Shown piece by piece: positions 33,351 through 43,940 of a stretch of 64,000 nt of DNA. Positions within the stretch are counted from its first letter, which is position 1, and the number at the start of each line of letters is the position of its first letter. A model generated the notes under the pieces. The model made no database searches, was not told the DNA's origin, and saw nothing but the letters and a program-made list of their open reading frames with translations. Origin of the DNA: Manduca sexta (lineage: Eukaryota > Arthropoda > Insecta > Lepidoptera > Sphingidae). The position numbers and the translations under genes were made by a program. Where the stretch lies: NCBI RefSeq assembly GCF_014839805.1, contig NC_051129.1, positions 12,466,920 to 12,530,919 on the forward strand, read 5' to 3'.

Positions 33351-33925
33351 AAATTTATATTAATACAGCATTAAACAATTATGAATATGTTTATATATAA
33401 CTTCCTTATTTGAAATCGGTTACACTGCAAAAGGTATCATGCAGATCTTAAAGCGAGCAATGTTGATGTTGTGTGTTTGTTTATGGTTTACGCAATTTAT
33501 TGCAGTAATTAAATGTTATTGTATAATAAAAAGCTGACATTTTATGTTCCGTCCGATTCTAAAGATGGCTTATCTTATTAGTTTATGAGATCTTATCTTT
33601 TATCTGTTGTGGGCACAGACACAAACGAGATTTTTTTTATGTATAATTAAAACTAATCTAATTTGTTTATTAAATTTCTTAATACTACATTCGGTATATC
33701 AGATGTTTATAGCATAAATAGTATGATTAATATTTTCTAATATGGGACATTGCGCCTCGCAATGGCATCCAGTACGAAGTTGATCTATTTCATACAAGAA
33801 ACCCAGGAACGTAATTCCCCGGAACGAGATACTACGGCGAGGTTTTTACCTATTGATCTTTGTCTATAGAATAGTTAGGTAATAATAAATTTAGTTCCTC
33901 TTACGAGAGATTTTTACAAGATTAA
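33351..33925. other. AT-rich DNA, no gene recognised
   Basis: Nothing recognisable. Confidence 0.4.
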
Positions 33926-34145
33926 ACATCACCCTTTTATCCCCAAAAGGGTTTGCGGAGCAGTAACCGTGACACCTATTTTGCGCCATGTGTGTTCCGT
34001 CCCAAGTTGTGATGGGGGGCGATTATATTGCCCTATTAGGCACAAGTTCCAGATTCCAAGCTGATAGTGATCAGAAAACTTTAATATCACTGACCGACCC
34101 GGGATTCGAACTCATAACCTCATAACAGTAATCGTACTACCATCA
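33926..34145 (-). repeat. SINE-B, minus strand
   Basis: From the 3' end 'acatcacccttttatcccca' through 'catgtgtgttccgtccca', 'gtgatggggggcgat', 'aagctgatagtgatcag' and 'cgacccgggattcgaactca', to the decayed head. Confidence 0.75.
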
Positions 34146-34614
34146 AGTCTCTTTAATTAGTGTTTTGATATAGTTCAAGAGTGTCCCTATCTCATAGAAA
34201 ATAAAGTCCCTTTTCATAAAAAAAAAATAGAGAAAATTCCATGATCCCACTAATATTCTTGTGATATATATGTATTTGATTTATTTGAATGTCTATCTTA
34301 TTATATATCAATATACGACCTATTTTTATAAATCCAACCTATTTTGTACATTGTTTTCGGATGATTTTATACCTAGTGGTATACGCGCACCTCTACCCAA
34401 CCGGTACAGCTGACGTCGATCGATAAACTTTCCTCTGTTTACTTTAATGCTGTTATATTCTTCGTTTACGCATAATTAACATATTTAAATATGGAACAAT
34501 ACTTTTTATGTTCTAAACCTTGTGATTAGATTAAGGTATTGGATATGTTACCAGAGTATGCAAACAACTACATTACTGTGTAGTGGGTATTTTTTTGTCT
34601 GTAAGTGTAGGAGT

Positions 34615-34815
34615 ACCATTGGCGAAGGGTGAAATTTTCTGAAAGGGAACCTGTACAATATATAAGTACTTTATCGAGCACAAATTCTGGATTCGGGGCT
34701 AATACTGAGAACAGAACCCAATATCATATGGACCCGGAATTCGAACTCAAGTTTTCAGAGCGGTAATACAAGTAATACTTCACATAATACAACTACGCTG
34801 TTGAGGCGGCTACCG
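34615..34815 (-). repeat. Composite of family-E text and SINE-B head
   Basis: 34622-34660 ('ggcgaagggtgaaattttct') resembles family E. 34676-34812 is the SINE-B middle and head in reverse ('ggggctaatactgagaacag', 'acccggaattcgaactcaag', 'ataatacaactacgctgttg'). Confidence 0.55.
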
Positions 34816-34825
34816 AGGGTTGCTA

Positions 34826-34856
34826 GGCGACCTAGCCAGCCTAGCTAGGCTATGAG
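34826..34856. repeat. Imperfect CCTAGC/GCTAGG palindromic cluster
   Basis: 'ttgctaggcgacctagccag' followed by 'cctagctaggctatga'. Several overlapping CTAG palindromes in ~30 bp. Confidence 0.6.
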
Positions 34857-34939
34857 AGGAAAATATAATATTATGTCCAGTGACCAAGATATCAATTTCA
34901 AACAATCAATTTTAAACAATCTTATGCGCGCATATTTTT

Positions 34940-35213
34940 AAACAACGTATTGCTCGCGACTTCGGCCTCATGAATAGCCTCTCTCGTTACGAAAGTCCCT
35001 AAAACTCTAGAACGCCATTTGATTTGAAAATCAGATAAAAAAAATATTTTTTTCCCTGTGAGTAAACTACCAGAATATAGGGTCTATAAAAGCCTATGAG
35101 TTAATCCAAGACATTGTCTACCTGTTTGGTAAATTTCATCCAAATCTGTTTAGTTGTTACTGCGTTTACTTCCAACAAACATTTCACATACTTTCGCTTT
35201 TATTAATATATAA
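34940..35213 (-). mobile_element. Diverged Helitron-like element, both ends recognisable
   Basis: 'attgctcgcgacttcggcct' is a decayed 3' end in reverse. The body has 'ggtctataaaagcctatgag', 'ggtaaatttcatccaaatct' and 'cgcttttattaatatataag' at the 5' side. It resembles the 41605-41905 element in layout. Confidence 0.55.
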
Positions 35214-35455
35214 GATGTGGTACATACAGTACATTTTTATACCAAAATAAAAAGTGTTTTCTTTCCCTTGCCTCGTACATTGTAAAGGCCCCATTAACCC
35301 GTTCCAGTATAGTTCAAATAGTGGCATCCGCAACCGGTTAACGAGGTTACTTTCCTTCGATCACTGGAATTAAATATTTATTTCCTTTCATTTATGCCTC
35401 GGTAATAGATTAGAGGCTTTATTAATTAGATATTTTAATATACATCAAGTATTTT

Positions 35456-35500
35456 AGTAAAGGCATATATATTACATGTTTTAATATATATGCCTTTACT
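35456..35500. repeat. Perfect 19-bp stem hairpin with 7-nt loop
   Basis: AGTAAAGGCATATATATTA (35456-35474), loop CATGTTT, then its exact reverse complement (35482-35500). It is AT-rich with no extended, bulged stem of the microRNA-precursor type. Confidence 0.88.
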
Positions 35501-35529
35501 TGTTTCTATAATTGACTTTTTTCTATTCG

Positions 35530-35685
35530 CGCACGGCAGTGACCTGATGGTAAGTGTAGTGGGGTCCAATAGAATGACGACTGTATGCTATAATATACAC
35601 ACTTGTGCACTATAATATCTTCTGCGTATCTGGCTAGTCTCCGTTGAGATTGGTCGCCGTGGTTGAAATTCGGCTAGGAAGTAAT
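35530..35685 (+). repeat. SINE-C 5' end joined to the alternate body seen at 24620-24775
   Basis: 'cagtgacctgatggtaagtg', 'tggggtccaatagaatgacg', then 'tacacacttgtgcactataa', 'gtctccgttgagattggtcg', 'ccgtggttgaaattcggcta'. The junction may be original to the family or a deletion product. Confidence 0.6.
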
Positions 35686-36495
35686 CATAATAATAGAAAA
35701 TATTAGGGATTCATCTAAATACCGCTAAGCCGCATGTACTGTTGTTCGCCTTCATATTGTAGATAGTGTTATAATTTACAATTATATAAGTCATCTCTCA
35801 GGTTTAGCAAATCAGTGGTGGATATTGTTATTTTTTTATTGTTTTGCATGGCGAGACACGCGAAGTGTAATTATGTCCAGTAGTTACACTGTCTATAATG
35901 TTTTCCAAAGAGGAACACAATAATAACTATACACTGCTGTTTGGTGGCAGATATAGACATTGCGGTGGTACCGGCGGACGGTCACATATAAAAGATCTAA
36001 TGAAGTCGTGCTATTGTTTATATACAGTCCTTACAATCAGACCAAGACCTTACAATCCTTATGATCAAGACTATCTTGCTCGTCCTATCAATACAAAAAA
36101 CGATCAAAGTTTTCATGCCTTAAAACACTTGACGTCTCATGCCTCGCCTTACATTGTAAAGTTCCAGATGAGATACGGAATAAGTTCGCTCCGACGTTTA
36201 GATTTATATATTTTTTTTACCACCTCGTTATCGCCACCAAAAGTGTTTTCGAAAGTGCATCGGGTGAAGTGTGTCTGCGTCTTTTTGTATTGAGTTATTG
36301 AGTGGACTATTTATTGGAATTTTATTTATTTTTATTCGATTTAGATTTATGTTATTAAAAGTTCGGAATACATAATTGTTTTCATTTAAATATCAACTGA
36401 TTCTAATCTATATTTGTTTTATACCTACTTGAAGCGTGTTTTTGGATCTGTCTTCGAATCCTTTGTTTTCCCGATGGCATTGATCCAACGGAAAT
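35686..36495. other. Unique DNA with a 131-codon open frame of no recognised identity
   Basis: The plus frame 35898-36293 begins MFSKEEHNNN and is cysteine- and tyrosine-rich, with no domain I recognise, no signal peptide and no transmembrane pattern. A few frames of this length are expected by chance in six frames over 64 kb. I therefore do not call it a gene, but it is the longest frame in the window after the mariner. Confidence 0.35.
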
Positions 36496-36499
36496 TATC

Positions 36500-36832
36500 A
36501 TGGACCGGTTTAACAAATTGTAGGCAGTGAACCACTGGTGGTAGGTCTTTCATATGTGAGAGTCCGTCTGATTAGCACTGCAAAGTCTATTTCTGCCGCC
36601 AATCAGCAGTGTATAGTCACTGTTGTGTTCCGGTTTGAAGAAACTTGTAGCCAGTGTAACTACTGGAAATAATAATAACTAACATCTAACGTCTCAGGAT
36701 AGCGAGGGCAGTGGAATACCAAACAATACTTTGTAATTCAAGGTATTGGATGGTGTTTCTACTGTTTATGGGCGGTCGTATCGATTACCATCAGGCGAAC
36801 GGCAACCTCGTCTCGTCATTCAAAGCAATAAA
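36500..36832 (+). repeat. Repeat family D, long copy
   Basis: 'gtgagagtccg', 'ctatttctgccgcc', 'agtgtatagtcactgttgtg', 'ccagtgtaactactgg', 'gcgagggcagtggaatacc', 'gcggtcgtatcgattaccat', 'aggcgaacggcaacc', ending in an A-run at 36829-36838. It aligns along its length with 11385-11690. Confidence 0.7.
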
Positions 36833-36838
36833 AAAAAA

Positions 36839-37189
36839 ACATTTAATTTCATATACATTTAAACCAAAGTACTAACTGCTGTTTCTTTTATATCCAGCTA
36901 AGATCTGTTCGTCTGGTCATTCATACAAATATCAAACAGTAATTTACCTGAGTAAATATAAAAATATTCCACTCGCAAATATTTACACACGTCAATGGCG
37001 TCTATTAAAGTGGCATCTCTGTTGTGTCCATCACAATGCTAATAACAGTATTTGCAAATATATTACAGGTTCACACAAAGTGATATTATATGTCACATCG
37101 TTTAACCCATAAGAGGTGATGCTTGCGATATTTATTAAATTGTTATCATTGTACCAATGTTTTGTCTATTTGTTACTAAATAGGGTAGG
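36839..37189. other. AT-rich DNA, no gene recognised
   Basis: Nothing recognisable. Confidence 0.4.
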
Positions 37190-37370
37190 TTAGGAAACCT
37201 GCATACTTGAGAAATTTTCTACTAGGAATTTTGTTTCTAGGAAGGTGTGTGAATTCTACCAATCCGCACTAGGCCAGCGTGGTGGACTAACCTAATCCCT
37301 CTCAGTAGTAGAGGAGGCCCGTGCCCAGCAGTGGGACAGTATACAATACAGGGCTGATGTTATATTATAT
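37190..37370 (+). repeat. SINE-A, 5'-truncated
   Basis: 'aggaaacctgcatacttgag', 'tctaccaatccgcactaggc', 'cagcgtggtggactaac', 'ccctctcagtagtagaggag' and 'agggctgatgttatattata'. A small internal duplication 'tctactaggaattttgtttctagg' is present. Confidence 0.75.
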
Positions 37371-37377
37371 AGGTTAG

Positions 37378-37550
37378 AATGGTCAAATGTGAAAATTTCC
37401 AAAAAGGAACCCGACATAAAGATACTAATATGCATAAATGCTGTAGGCTAATCGTTCTGATGATTACATTCGGAAATTTTACATAAAGGGAAGGCGATAG
37501 GAATCGAGTTATTTCCCTTCGCCTTCGTTATATGGATTAGAGGACTATGA
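37378..37550 (+). repeat. Repeat family E, uninterrupted copy
   Basis: Contains 'gtgaaaatttccaaaaagga', 'acccgacataaa', 'gctaatcgttctgatga' and 'aaagggaaggcgataggaat'. Serves as the empty-site reference for the SINE insertion at 28061-28382. Confidence 0.55.
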
Positions 37551-37969
37551 AATATAAACTATAATTCATGTACTACTGTTTACAATGGACAATATCAGAT
37601 ATCTTGGTAAAGGTAGAAATTTAATTTGTTAAAGTTTGATATTAAAAATTTTTAGAACGTTCGAGATAGTGACAGATTCACTTATTACATCACGGGGTGT
37701 TTAAAACATGGAAAAAGAGAAAATCACTTCTTATATTTCTACCTAACCATCTAGCATAAAGGTGTGAACTTCTAATATGCATAGTATAGAACGAAGCGAT
37801 AAACTGTTTATTTCCGAATGAAACAAGTTAATGTTGGCATTTAATTGCGCGTATTATTTAATAAAGTTTATAAACAAGGCCGTTTAGATATCTTAAGGCC
37901 GCTAGGATGCAGTTTGTATCAAATAAATACCATTAAAATCATCATGATTTATAAGTATAATAGGTTTCT

Positions 37970-38175
37970 CAGCACTATATATAAAGCTGAAGAGTTTGTT
38001 TGTTTGAACGTGCTAACCTTAGAAACCACTAAACTGTTTTTTTTTTAGTAATAGGTAGCTACATTATTCCTAGTGCTATATATGTATGTGTGCTATACTT
38101 TTTATCCCGGGGAAATGTGAAGTGGGACTTTTATCTCGTAAAATTAATTACGCGGGCGTAGCTGTGAGAAATATA
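37970..38175 (+). mobile_element. Short degenerate Helitron-like element
   Basis: 5' part 'ctatatataaagctgaagag' with TTTG units and 'gaacgtgctaaccttag' as in element II. 3' part 'gtgggacttttatctcgtaa' and 'ttacgcgggcgtagctgtga', with the final CTAG lost. Confidence 0.6.
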
Positions 38176-38257
38176 TTATGATCTGAAGGAATGTCTATAG
38201 AATTAAAACATCAGTATTGAATGGTTTGTATTGAATGATATAATCAGTGTAATAATA

Positions 38258-38556
38258 TCAGCAATATATTATGTACTGCGTATTGCCGAGTACGGGTACT
38301 ACTACTGAGAGGGTTTAGGCTTTAGTCCACCACGTTGGCCTAGTGCGTGTTGGTAGACATCACATACCTTCGTAATTATTATTATCAAGAATGTTGATTT
38401 TTTCACTATGTGTTGCTTCACCGTTAAAGTGAACAATAATTATTAATAAACAATAAACACGTAATTTGAAAAGTCAGAGGTGTTTGGGTTTTGTATTTGC
38501 GAACCTTCTTTACATTAGCCCGGCATAGTCCCAACTAGGCTATCATGCCAAGTCGG
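38258..38556 (-). repeat. SINE-A, full-length but diverged
   Basis: In reverse from 'taatatcagcaatatatta' through 'tactactactgagagggttt', 'agtccaccacgttggcctag', 'cttcaccgttaaagtgaaca' and 'gaaaagtcagaggtgtttgg', to 'gtcccaactaggctatcatg'. Confidence 0.7.
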
Positions 38557-39100
38557 TATACCAGTAATGCTCAGGTTTAAAAGAATATCTGACAAGTGAT
38601 TGAATGGTATGTTAATATCACGGTGCTTTTATTTTTCACACAAACGGATTATTTATCTCTATAATAAGTTCTATAATATTAAACGTAACACAGTAATATG
38701 ATTCTTACGTCTTTCATATTTAAATAAATATTTATTTGTTGATTGAGAACAAAGACTTTCATTAGTAACATAATTTGCAATCTGATAGAATGGTAATTAA
38801 ATACATAAATATACTAATTTACAGCAATATTAAATACTAGATACTAATTTCTAAAAACTAAGAATAAATTAATTTATTTTATTTCGTGTTGTTTTTAAAT
38901 AAATGTAATTTATAGGCGGTTTTAATTTTGTAAAAATCGTGTTCATTTTCTAAAACAAAGCACGATTAGTTAATAAAATGAGTTATTTATTTTACGACTT
39001 TAGAGTTCCACTAATTATATAAAATTTAATCACTTAAGTTAATATATAAGCTATTATAGAATTGATGTTCGTATTTACTTTACATAATTTCAGATTGACT
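38557..39100. other. AT-rich DNA, no gene recognised
   Basis: Nothing recognisable. Confidence 0.4.
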
Positions 39101-39335
39101 GTCTCGGTGGCGTAGTTAGTATTCCGTGCGTGCAACTATCGATCTGAGGTTTTGGGTTCCAATTCCGGATCGCGCAAGTTATGAGTAAACTGCTCAATAT
39201 CAGCCCGGATGGCAATAGGTTCACCCCAACGCCCTGTCATGTCATGGTACGAAACATATATAGCGAAAAATGGATGGACTAATTACAAATCTGTTCACTC
39301 TTTCAAGGATAAAAGACTTAATATTGGATCTAAAA
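39099..39335 (+). repeat. SINE-B, diverged
   Basis: 'ctgtctcggtggcgtagtta', 'ggttttgggttccaattccg', 'ctgctcaatatcagcccgga', 'cgccctgtcatgtcatggta', 'cactctttcaaggataaaag'. Confidence 0.7.
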
Positions 39336-39780
39336 TCTCAACACCAAAACTAGTGTAGTGCCCTGTGTTTTTAGTTATAATGTCCACAACATTAATTAAT
39401 AGATAATAGCGTATACCATCATAACTTTTTTATTATATCATTTAATTGTGACATAAGTACTTTAAATAATGCTATTTTGCATACCATTCTCTAGTTAAAT
39501 ATGGTTGCTTTAAAGAATCTCATATATAATTATCCGTTTTAAAAATATTTGAAAAATAAATATCTCTTTATCTCACCAGGCGAGAAACTAGCTCGTCTTG
39601 CCATTGAGTTTTTAAATAATTTTCGCGTGTACTACAGAACCTTTTTGAATGAACACGGTCCATTTAATTACTTTATTTTTATATCATGTGTGGTACGCTT
39701 GATCACATCTTAATGATATAAATTCTTATCTATGCAAATTAGAACACGTTATTTAATTTAATATACATTTTTATAGCTAA
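39336..39780. other. AT-rich DNA, no gene recognised
   Basis: Nothing recognisable. Confidence 0.4.
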
Positions 39781-39781
39781 A

Positions 39782-40804
39782 CTAGCTTTTGCCCGCGGCT
39801 CCGCCCGCGTCATAAAGTTTTTCGGGCTAAAGTTTTCCGTTATAAAGGTCACGCTATATATTTTCCCGGGAGCCTATGTTCTTCCCAGGGTCTCAAACTG
39901 TCTCCATACCAAATTTTATCTTAATACGTTGGGTAGTTTTTGAGTTTAACACGTTCGGGCAGACCGATGCAGCGGGGGACTTTTGTTTTATGATATATTT
40001 TTGTAGAACTTTTTAAGAGGAACAATCCCGTCATACATTATTGTTGCATAACTTTAACCGTTTACGCAGCGCACGCAACAGAAGCTCTCAAAACTAATAA
40101 ATTGTCCCCGTTTTTGCATCATGTTTCATTACTGCTCGGCTCCTATTGGTCATAGCGTGACGATATATAGCCTATAGAACTTCACGAACAAAGGGCTATC
40201 CAATACAAAATGAATTTTTTAGTTCGAACCGGTAGTTCCTGAGATTAGCCATTACTGCTCTGCTCCTATTGGGTATAGCGTGATGATATATAGCCTATAG
40301 CACTCCACGAACAAAAGGCTATCCAACGCAAAAAGAACTTTTCAGTTTGAACCGGTAGTTCCTGAGATTAGCCATTACTGCTCCGCTCCTAATGGGTATA
40401 GCGTGATGATATATAGCCTATAGCACTCCACGAACAAAGGGCTATCCAACGCAAAAGAATTTTTCAGTTCGGACCGGTAGTTCCTGAGATTAGCCATTAC
40501 TGCTCCGCTCCTATTGGGTATAGCGTGATGATATATAGCCTATAGCACTCCACGAACAAAGGGCTATCCAACGCAAAAAGAATTTTTCAGTTCGGACCGG
40601 TAGTTCCTGAGATTAGACATTACTGCTCCGCTCCTATTGGGTATAGCGTGATGATATATAGCCTATAGCACTCCACGAACAAAGGGCTATCCAACGCAAA
40701 AAGAATTTTTCAGTTTGGACCGGTAGTTCCTGAGATTAGCGCGTTCAAACAAACAAACAAACAAACAAACAAACAAACTCTTCAGCTTTATATAATAGTA
40801 TAGA
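39782..40804 (-). mobile_element. Helitron-like element II, complete, with 5 internal tandem units
   Basis: On the minus strand it starts TCTATACTATTATATAAAGC (right end, 40804) after an A and ends at CTAG (39782-39785). The terminal hairpin CGCGG/CCGCG is at about 39795-39810. The (CAAA)n run at 40747-40778 is the counterpart of the TTTG run in the other copy. The array holds five ~123-bp units. Body text such as 'gcagcgggggacttttgttt' matches 14300-15193. No coding capacity. Confidence 0.87.
40118..40740 (-). repeat. ~123-bp tandem array, 5 units
   Basis: 'cctgagatta' occurs at 40238, 40361, 40483, 40606 and 40729, giving a period of 122-123 bp. Adjacent units near the 5' (right) end are most alike. 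Confidence 0.92.
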
Positions 40805-40998
40805 TATAGATGAGAAACAAGAGGCTAAAAATGAGGAAACTAATTAATGTTAAACTGCTATTGTCTTTGTAATGATCTGTTGAATTAGGAACATATATTT
40901 TAGTATGTATTTCGTGTTGCGTCAACCTTGCTATCTTGCTTATTTTTATAACTTTGAAGTATATTCACATATTATAGTGTTTTTTTTTTATGTGGGCT
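40805..40998. other. AT-rich spacer
   Basis: No features. Confidence 0.4.
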
Positions 40999-40999
40999 C

Positions 41000-41235
41000 A
41001 GCAAAGAGCCTCCTCTGCACCTGATGGTAAGTGAAGTGGGGATGATTACTTCTCGGCAGTCGACACAATTACGCCGGCCTGTTGGAACCGGATATACACA
41101 GGCTGATCCCAGAACGCGACACACTTATGGGGTCTATTATGGCAGGTTTTAAGACCTTGTGTACGTTAGCGCTATCCGGGCGGATATAAAAGATATCCTA
41201 CCACTAGCTACAAAGCAATAAGTCTATTTTTTAAT
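41000..41235 (+). repeat. SINE-C, longest copy
   Basis: 'cctcctctgcacctgatggt', 'aagtgaagtggggatgatta', 'ctcggcagtcgacacaatta', 'cgccggcctgttggaaccgg', 'cacaggctgatcccagaacg', 'cgacacacttatgg', 'ttaagaccttgtgtacgtta', 'agatatcctaccactagc'. A short internal deletion removes the 'tccaatagaatgtcg' segment found in other copies. Confidence 0.7.
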
Positions 41236-41604
41236 GTCCTAGAATTATCAAAACTAAAAATCGAACCCAAAATTCGCGATAAAAGAATTATTTATCCAGA
41301 GAAAAGAAAAAAATATCTCAAATAAAATGATCAATATTTTTTTAGAAATCAGAATTAGTCTAGAAATACTTCATCTAAAACGAATCTATTAGAAATCTAA
41401 ACGGAATATATTTTAAGCACTAAAATCTAACACTAGTTTTTCTACTCTAATTAGTGTCGCGTTTATGGCGAGGTATCTGTGGCTGGATTTCTAGAATTCC
41501 CCCATACCAGATCTAAGAGTAACTAGCTCTCAGAAATGATTTGTCCACGTCTTATATAATATGAATGCTCTAATTAATACCGTTTCCTTAAGATATATTT
41601 ACAA
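41236..41604. other. AT-rich DNA, no gene recognised
   Basis: Nothing recognisable. Confidence 0.4.
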
Positions 41605-41905
41605 CTAGCTTTTGCTCGCGGATTCGCCCGCATGAAGGAGTTTTCCGGGATAAAAGTCCGGCTATATATTTTCCCGGAATAGTAGCCTACAATCTTTCCT
41701 GGGTCTTAAACTACCTTCATACCAAATTTCGTTTCGTTATACCACATTGTATGTGGCGTTCCGTTTCCGTGGGAACAGGATAAAAGTATCCTATGTCCGT
41801 CTCCTGGTTCTAAGCTACCTCCCTACCAATTCAGCCAAATCGGTTCAGCCGTTCTTCAGTTAAAAATAGTGTAACTAACACAACTTTCTTTTATATATAT
41901 AGATA
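41605..41905 (-). mobile_element. Helitron-like element III, ~300 bp, both ends present
   Basis: 3' end CTAG (41605-41608) followed in plus reading by 'cttttgctcgcggattcgcc', the decayed terminal hairpin. 5' end TCTATATATATAAAAGAAAG at 41905 in reverse. The body includes 'cctatgtccgtctcctggtt' and 'aaatcggttcagccgttctt'. This is a very common lepidopteran element type. Confidence 0.8.
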
Positions 41906-42019
41906 TCTAGGTTTCTATTTAAATATGTTGCATTACTCAGTTGACTGTATTAATTTTGATCTCTCATAAATGTTGTGCGTCATGTCATGCATCCTTGGTA
42001 TATTTGTACAATATACGTG

Positions 42020-42185
42020 CACAACAATGTCTCCCCACTGTACCTAAGTGAAGTGGGGTCCAACAGAATGTCGATTGACGAGAGATGATTACCCGACTGT
42101 AGTTAATACAAATATGCCGGTCAGTTGGAACCGGATTATATACACATGCTGATCCTGGAGCGGGACACTCTTACGCAGATTTTGC
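42020..42185 (+). repeat. SINE-C copy
   Basis: 'aagtgaagtggggtccaaca', 'gaatgtcgattgacgagaga', 'tgattacccgactgtagtta', 'tatgccggtcagttggaacc', 'acatgctgatcctggagcgg'. Confidence 0.7.
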
Positions 42186-42570
42186 AGCGAAATTAATAAA
42201 CTGCTGTAAAAATCAACACAGTAACATACTCAATTCTATTTTTTTATATTCTTTTAAATTGCAATGAATAATATACTGATTTCCGCCAAAATGTTCAATT
42301 GATGTCGAGGCAAAGCATTTAAAAAAAACTATTATAAAAACATGGCTAACAAAATAACTATTAAGAACCTTTTGAAAATAAAAAGTAAAATTAAAAAATC
42401 ACTCGAGATTCACATACTCCATATAAAGTAGTATTCTTTAAAACAACATAAACACAAAAATGTAGGCACGTATCGATAGCCGATCTGAATCACCTATCCA
42501 TAAATAGTATATTTCCATATAAAACGGTAACAGTTAAGTGCCAATCCATAGATTTCACAAAAGCGTTAGA
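42186..42570. other. AT-rich DNA, no gene recognised
   Basis: Nothing recognisable. Confidence 0.4.
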
Positions 42571-42571
42571 G

Positions 42572-42905
42572 TGACGCATAGAATCCGTCAGAGGTCGTGA
42601 TGCGCGCCCGACCCGGATCAGCGTGCGCACGAGCGAAAAGACGTGGTTATAATACTAGCGGGTAATAAGCGTAAAGCGGAGTATAGAGCGGATAATATGA
42701 ATGATGCATAAAATAAGGTAACAAACTTGATGCGCGCCTGACTGAGATTAGTGAACGAGTTAATGTTATAGTGTTAGCGGGTAATATACAATTGATGCAT
42801 AGAATCCATTAGAGGTAATGGTACGCGCCCGATCAGGATCAGTGAGCACACGAAAAGGCGCAGTTATAGTGCTAGCGGACAGAAAGCGTAAAATAGACAA
42901 ATAAA
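42572..42905 (+). repeat. GC-rich minisatellite of three imperfect, alternately sized units
   Basis: Units begin near 42572, 42703 and 42793 with 'gacgcatagaatcc', 'gatgcataaaata' and 'gatgcatagaatcc'. All contain 'gatgcgcgcc' or 'gtacgcgccc', 'gatcag' or 'gattag', and 'gttata...ctagcgg' or 'gttagcgg'. CpG-rich in AT-rich surroundings. Units 1 and 3 carry 'ggatcagcgtg'/'ggatcagtgag' and 'aaagcgtaaa'; unit 2 is shorter. Not attributable to any SINE or Helitron here. Confidence 0.75.
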
Positions 42906-43788
42906 TATTCGATGTTGTAGATGTTTCAAAGATCTCGAACTTATAGTGCGTATGACTTGAAGTAGAATAATTCGAATATGTATAGAAAATCTAGGTAATT
43001 TATAATCTTATTAAAAAATATACTATGTTTTACTATAGACAATTATTTTTTATTTAATACATAATTTAAACATAAAATGTAAGTTAGTTTTTCTTTTAAT
43101 CCAGATTTTATATGCAATCGCTAGTCGCTTAAACTGCAACCAAATCTTGTGACTGTTTCGATTTTTTTCCCAAAACTAATTAAAGAATTAAGAGGAAAAC
43201 ACATGTGTGAAAACAAACTACATTTGGTGAATGATCGGGTATTGTGAAACTTAATAAGGAAAACAGAACTTGATTGATATGTTGACATTGTAAAAAATGT
43301 GGATTGTCGTTTTTTGTGACCAGGTCAAATCCTGGTGCGAATAAATGAGCCGTTTTTATTTCCACTCTTGATAACTTTGTTGACATGTTTTTGCTTTACG
43401 TCAGGTGTTTTTGGTGCGAAGTGTTTGTTATACAGATGTACACCAATTTTTTAATAAAACTGCCAAAAAAAGCTTCTCAATTCGTGTGTTTCTATTTTTA
43501 TAGTACATTAGATTTTTCATATTTAAAATTTTCGCAATTGGTATTACTTTGTTAATTACAGAAGGTATTATTATTATTGGTAATTGGTATTAAGTTAAAT
43601 TCGAAAGAAATCTTTAATAAACTAGATTTGAATATAAAAACTTTTTAACAAAAAAATTATACCGCCATCAAAAACCACTAAAAACCGAAAAATAATTTTA
43701 CCTATATACTGTTCACCAATTTTAGAGTCGATGACTAATAAAAATTAAATATTGTTTTCGCACATTTTTTCATGTATTTTTCTAGTTT
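42906..43788. other. AT-rich DNA, no gene recognised
   Basis: The 68-residue minus frame at 43180-43386 has no recognisable motif. 'ccaggtcaaatcctggtgcg' near 43320 resembles a box B but no box A could be placed. Confidence 0.4.
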
Positions 43789-43789
43789 A

Positions 43790-43940
43790 ACTACTAATTT
43801 TAATTAGTTTGCTCCACAACCAGCTTTCAAAAAAAAAATATACATCTAAATCGGTTCACCCAGTCAAAAGTTTTGAGGGAACAAACATAAAAAAAATACA
43901 GGCGAATTGAGAACCTCATCCTTTTTTTGAAGTCGTTTTA
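43790..43940 (+). repeat. Dispersed lepidopteran repeat (3' end type, class unknown)
   Basis: 'aaatcggttcacccagtcaa', 'agttttgagggaacaaacat', 'acaggcgaattgagaacctc' and 'ctttttttgaagtcgtttta' form a phrase I recognise as widespread in lepidopteran genomes. I cannot assign its class. Confidence 0.55.

Noticed and set aside
35456..35500. microRNA precursor
   Set aside because: The stem is only 19 bp, perfectly paired and AT-repetitive, with no extended bulged stem. Not the shape of an insect pre-miRNA without expression data.
35898..36293. 131-codon plus-strand open frame
   Set aside because: No recognisable domain, signal or family resemblance. Frames of this length are expected a few times by chance in this much six-frame sequence. 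No supporting promoter or splice signals.
14326..40778. Short regularly spaced repeats resembling a CRISPR array in the 123-bp tandem units
   Set aside because: The units are contiguous homologous repeats without unique spacers, inside Helitrons of a eukaryotic genome.
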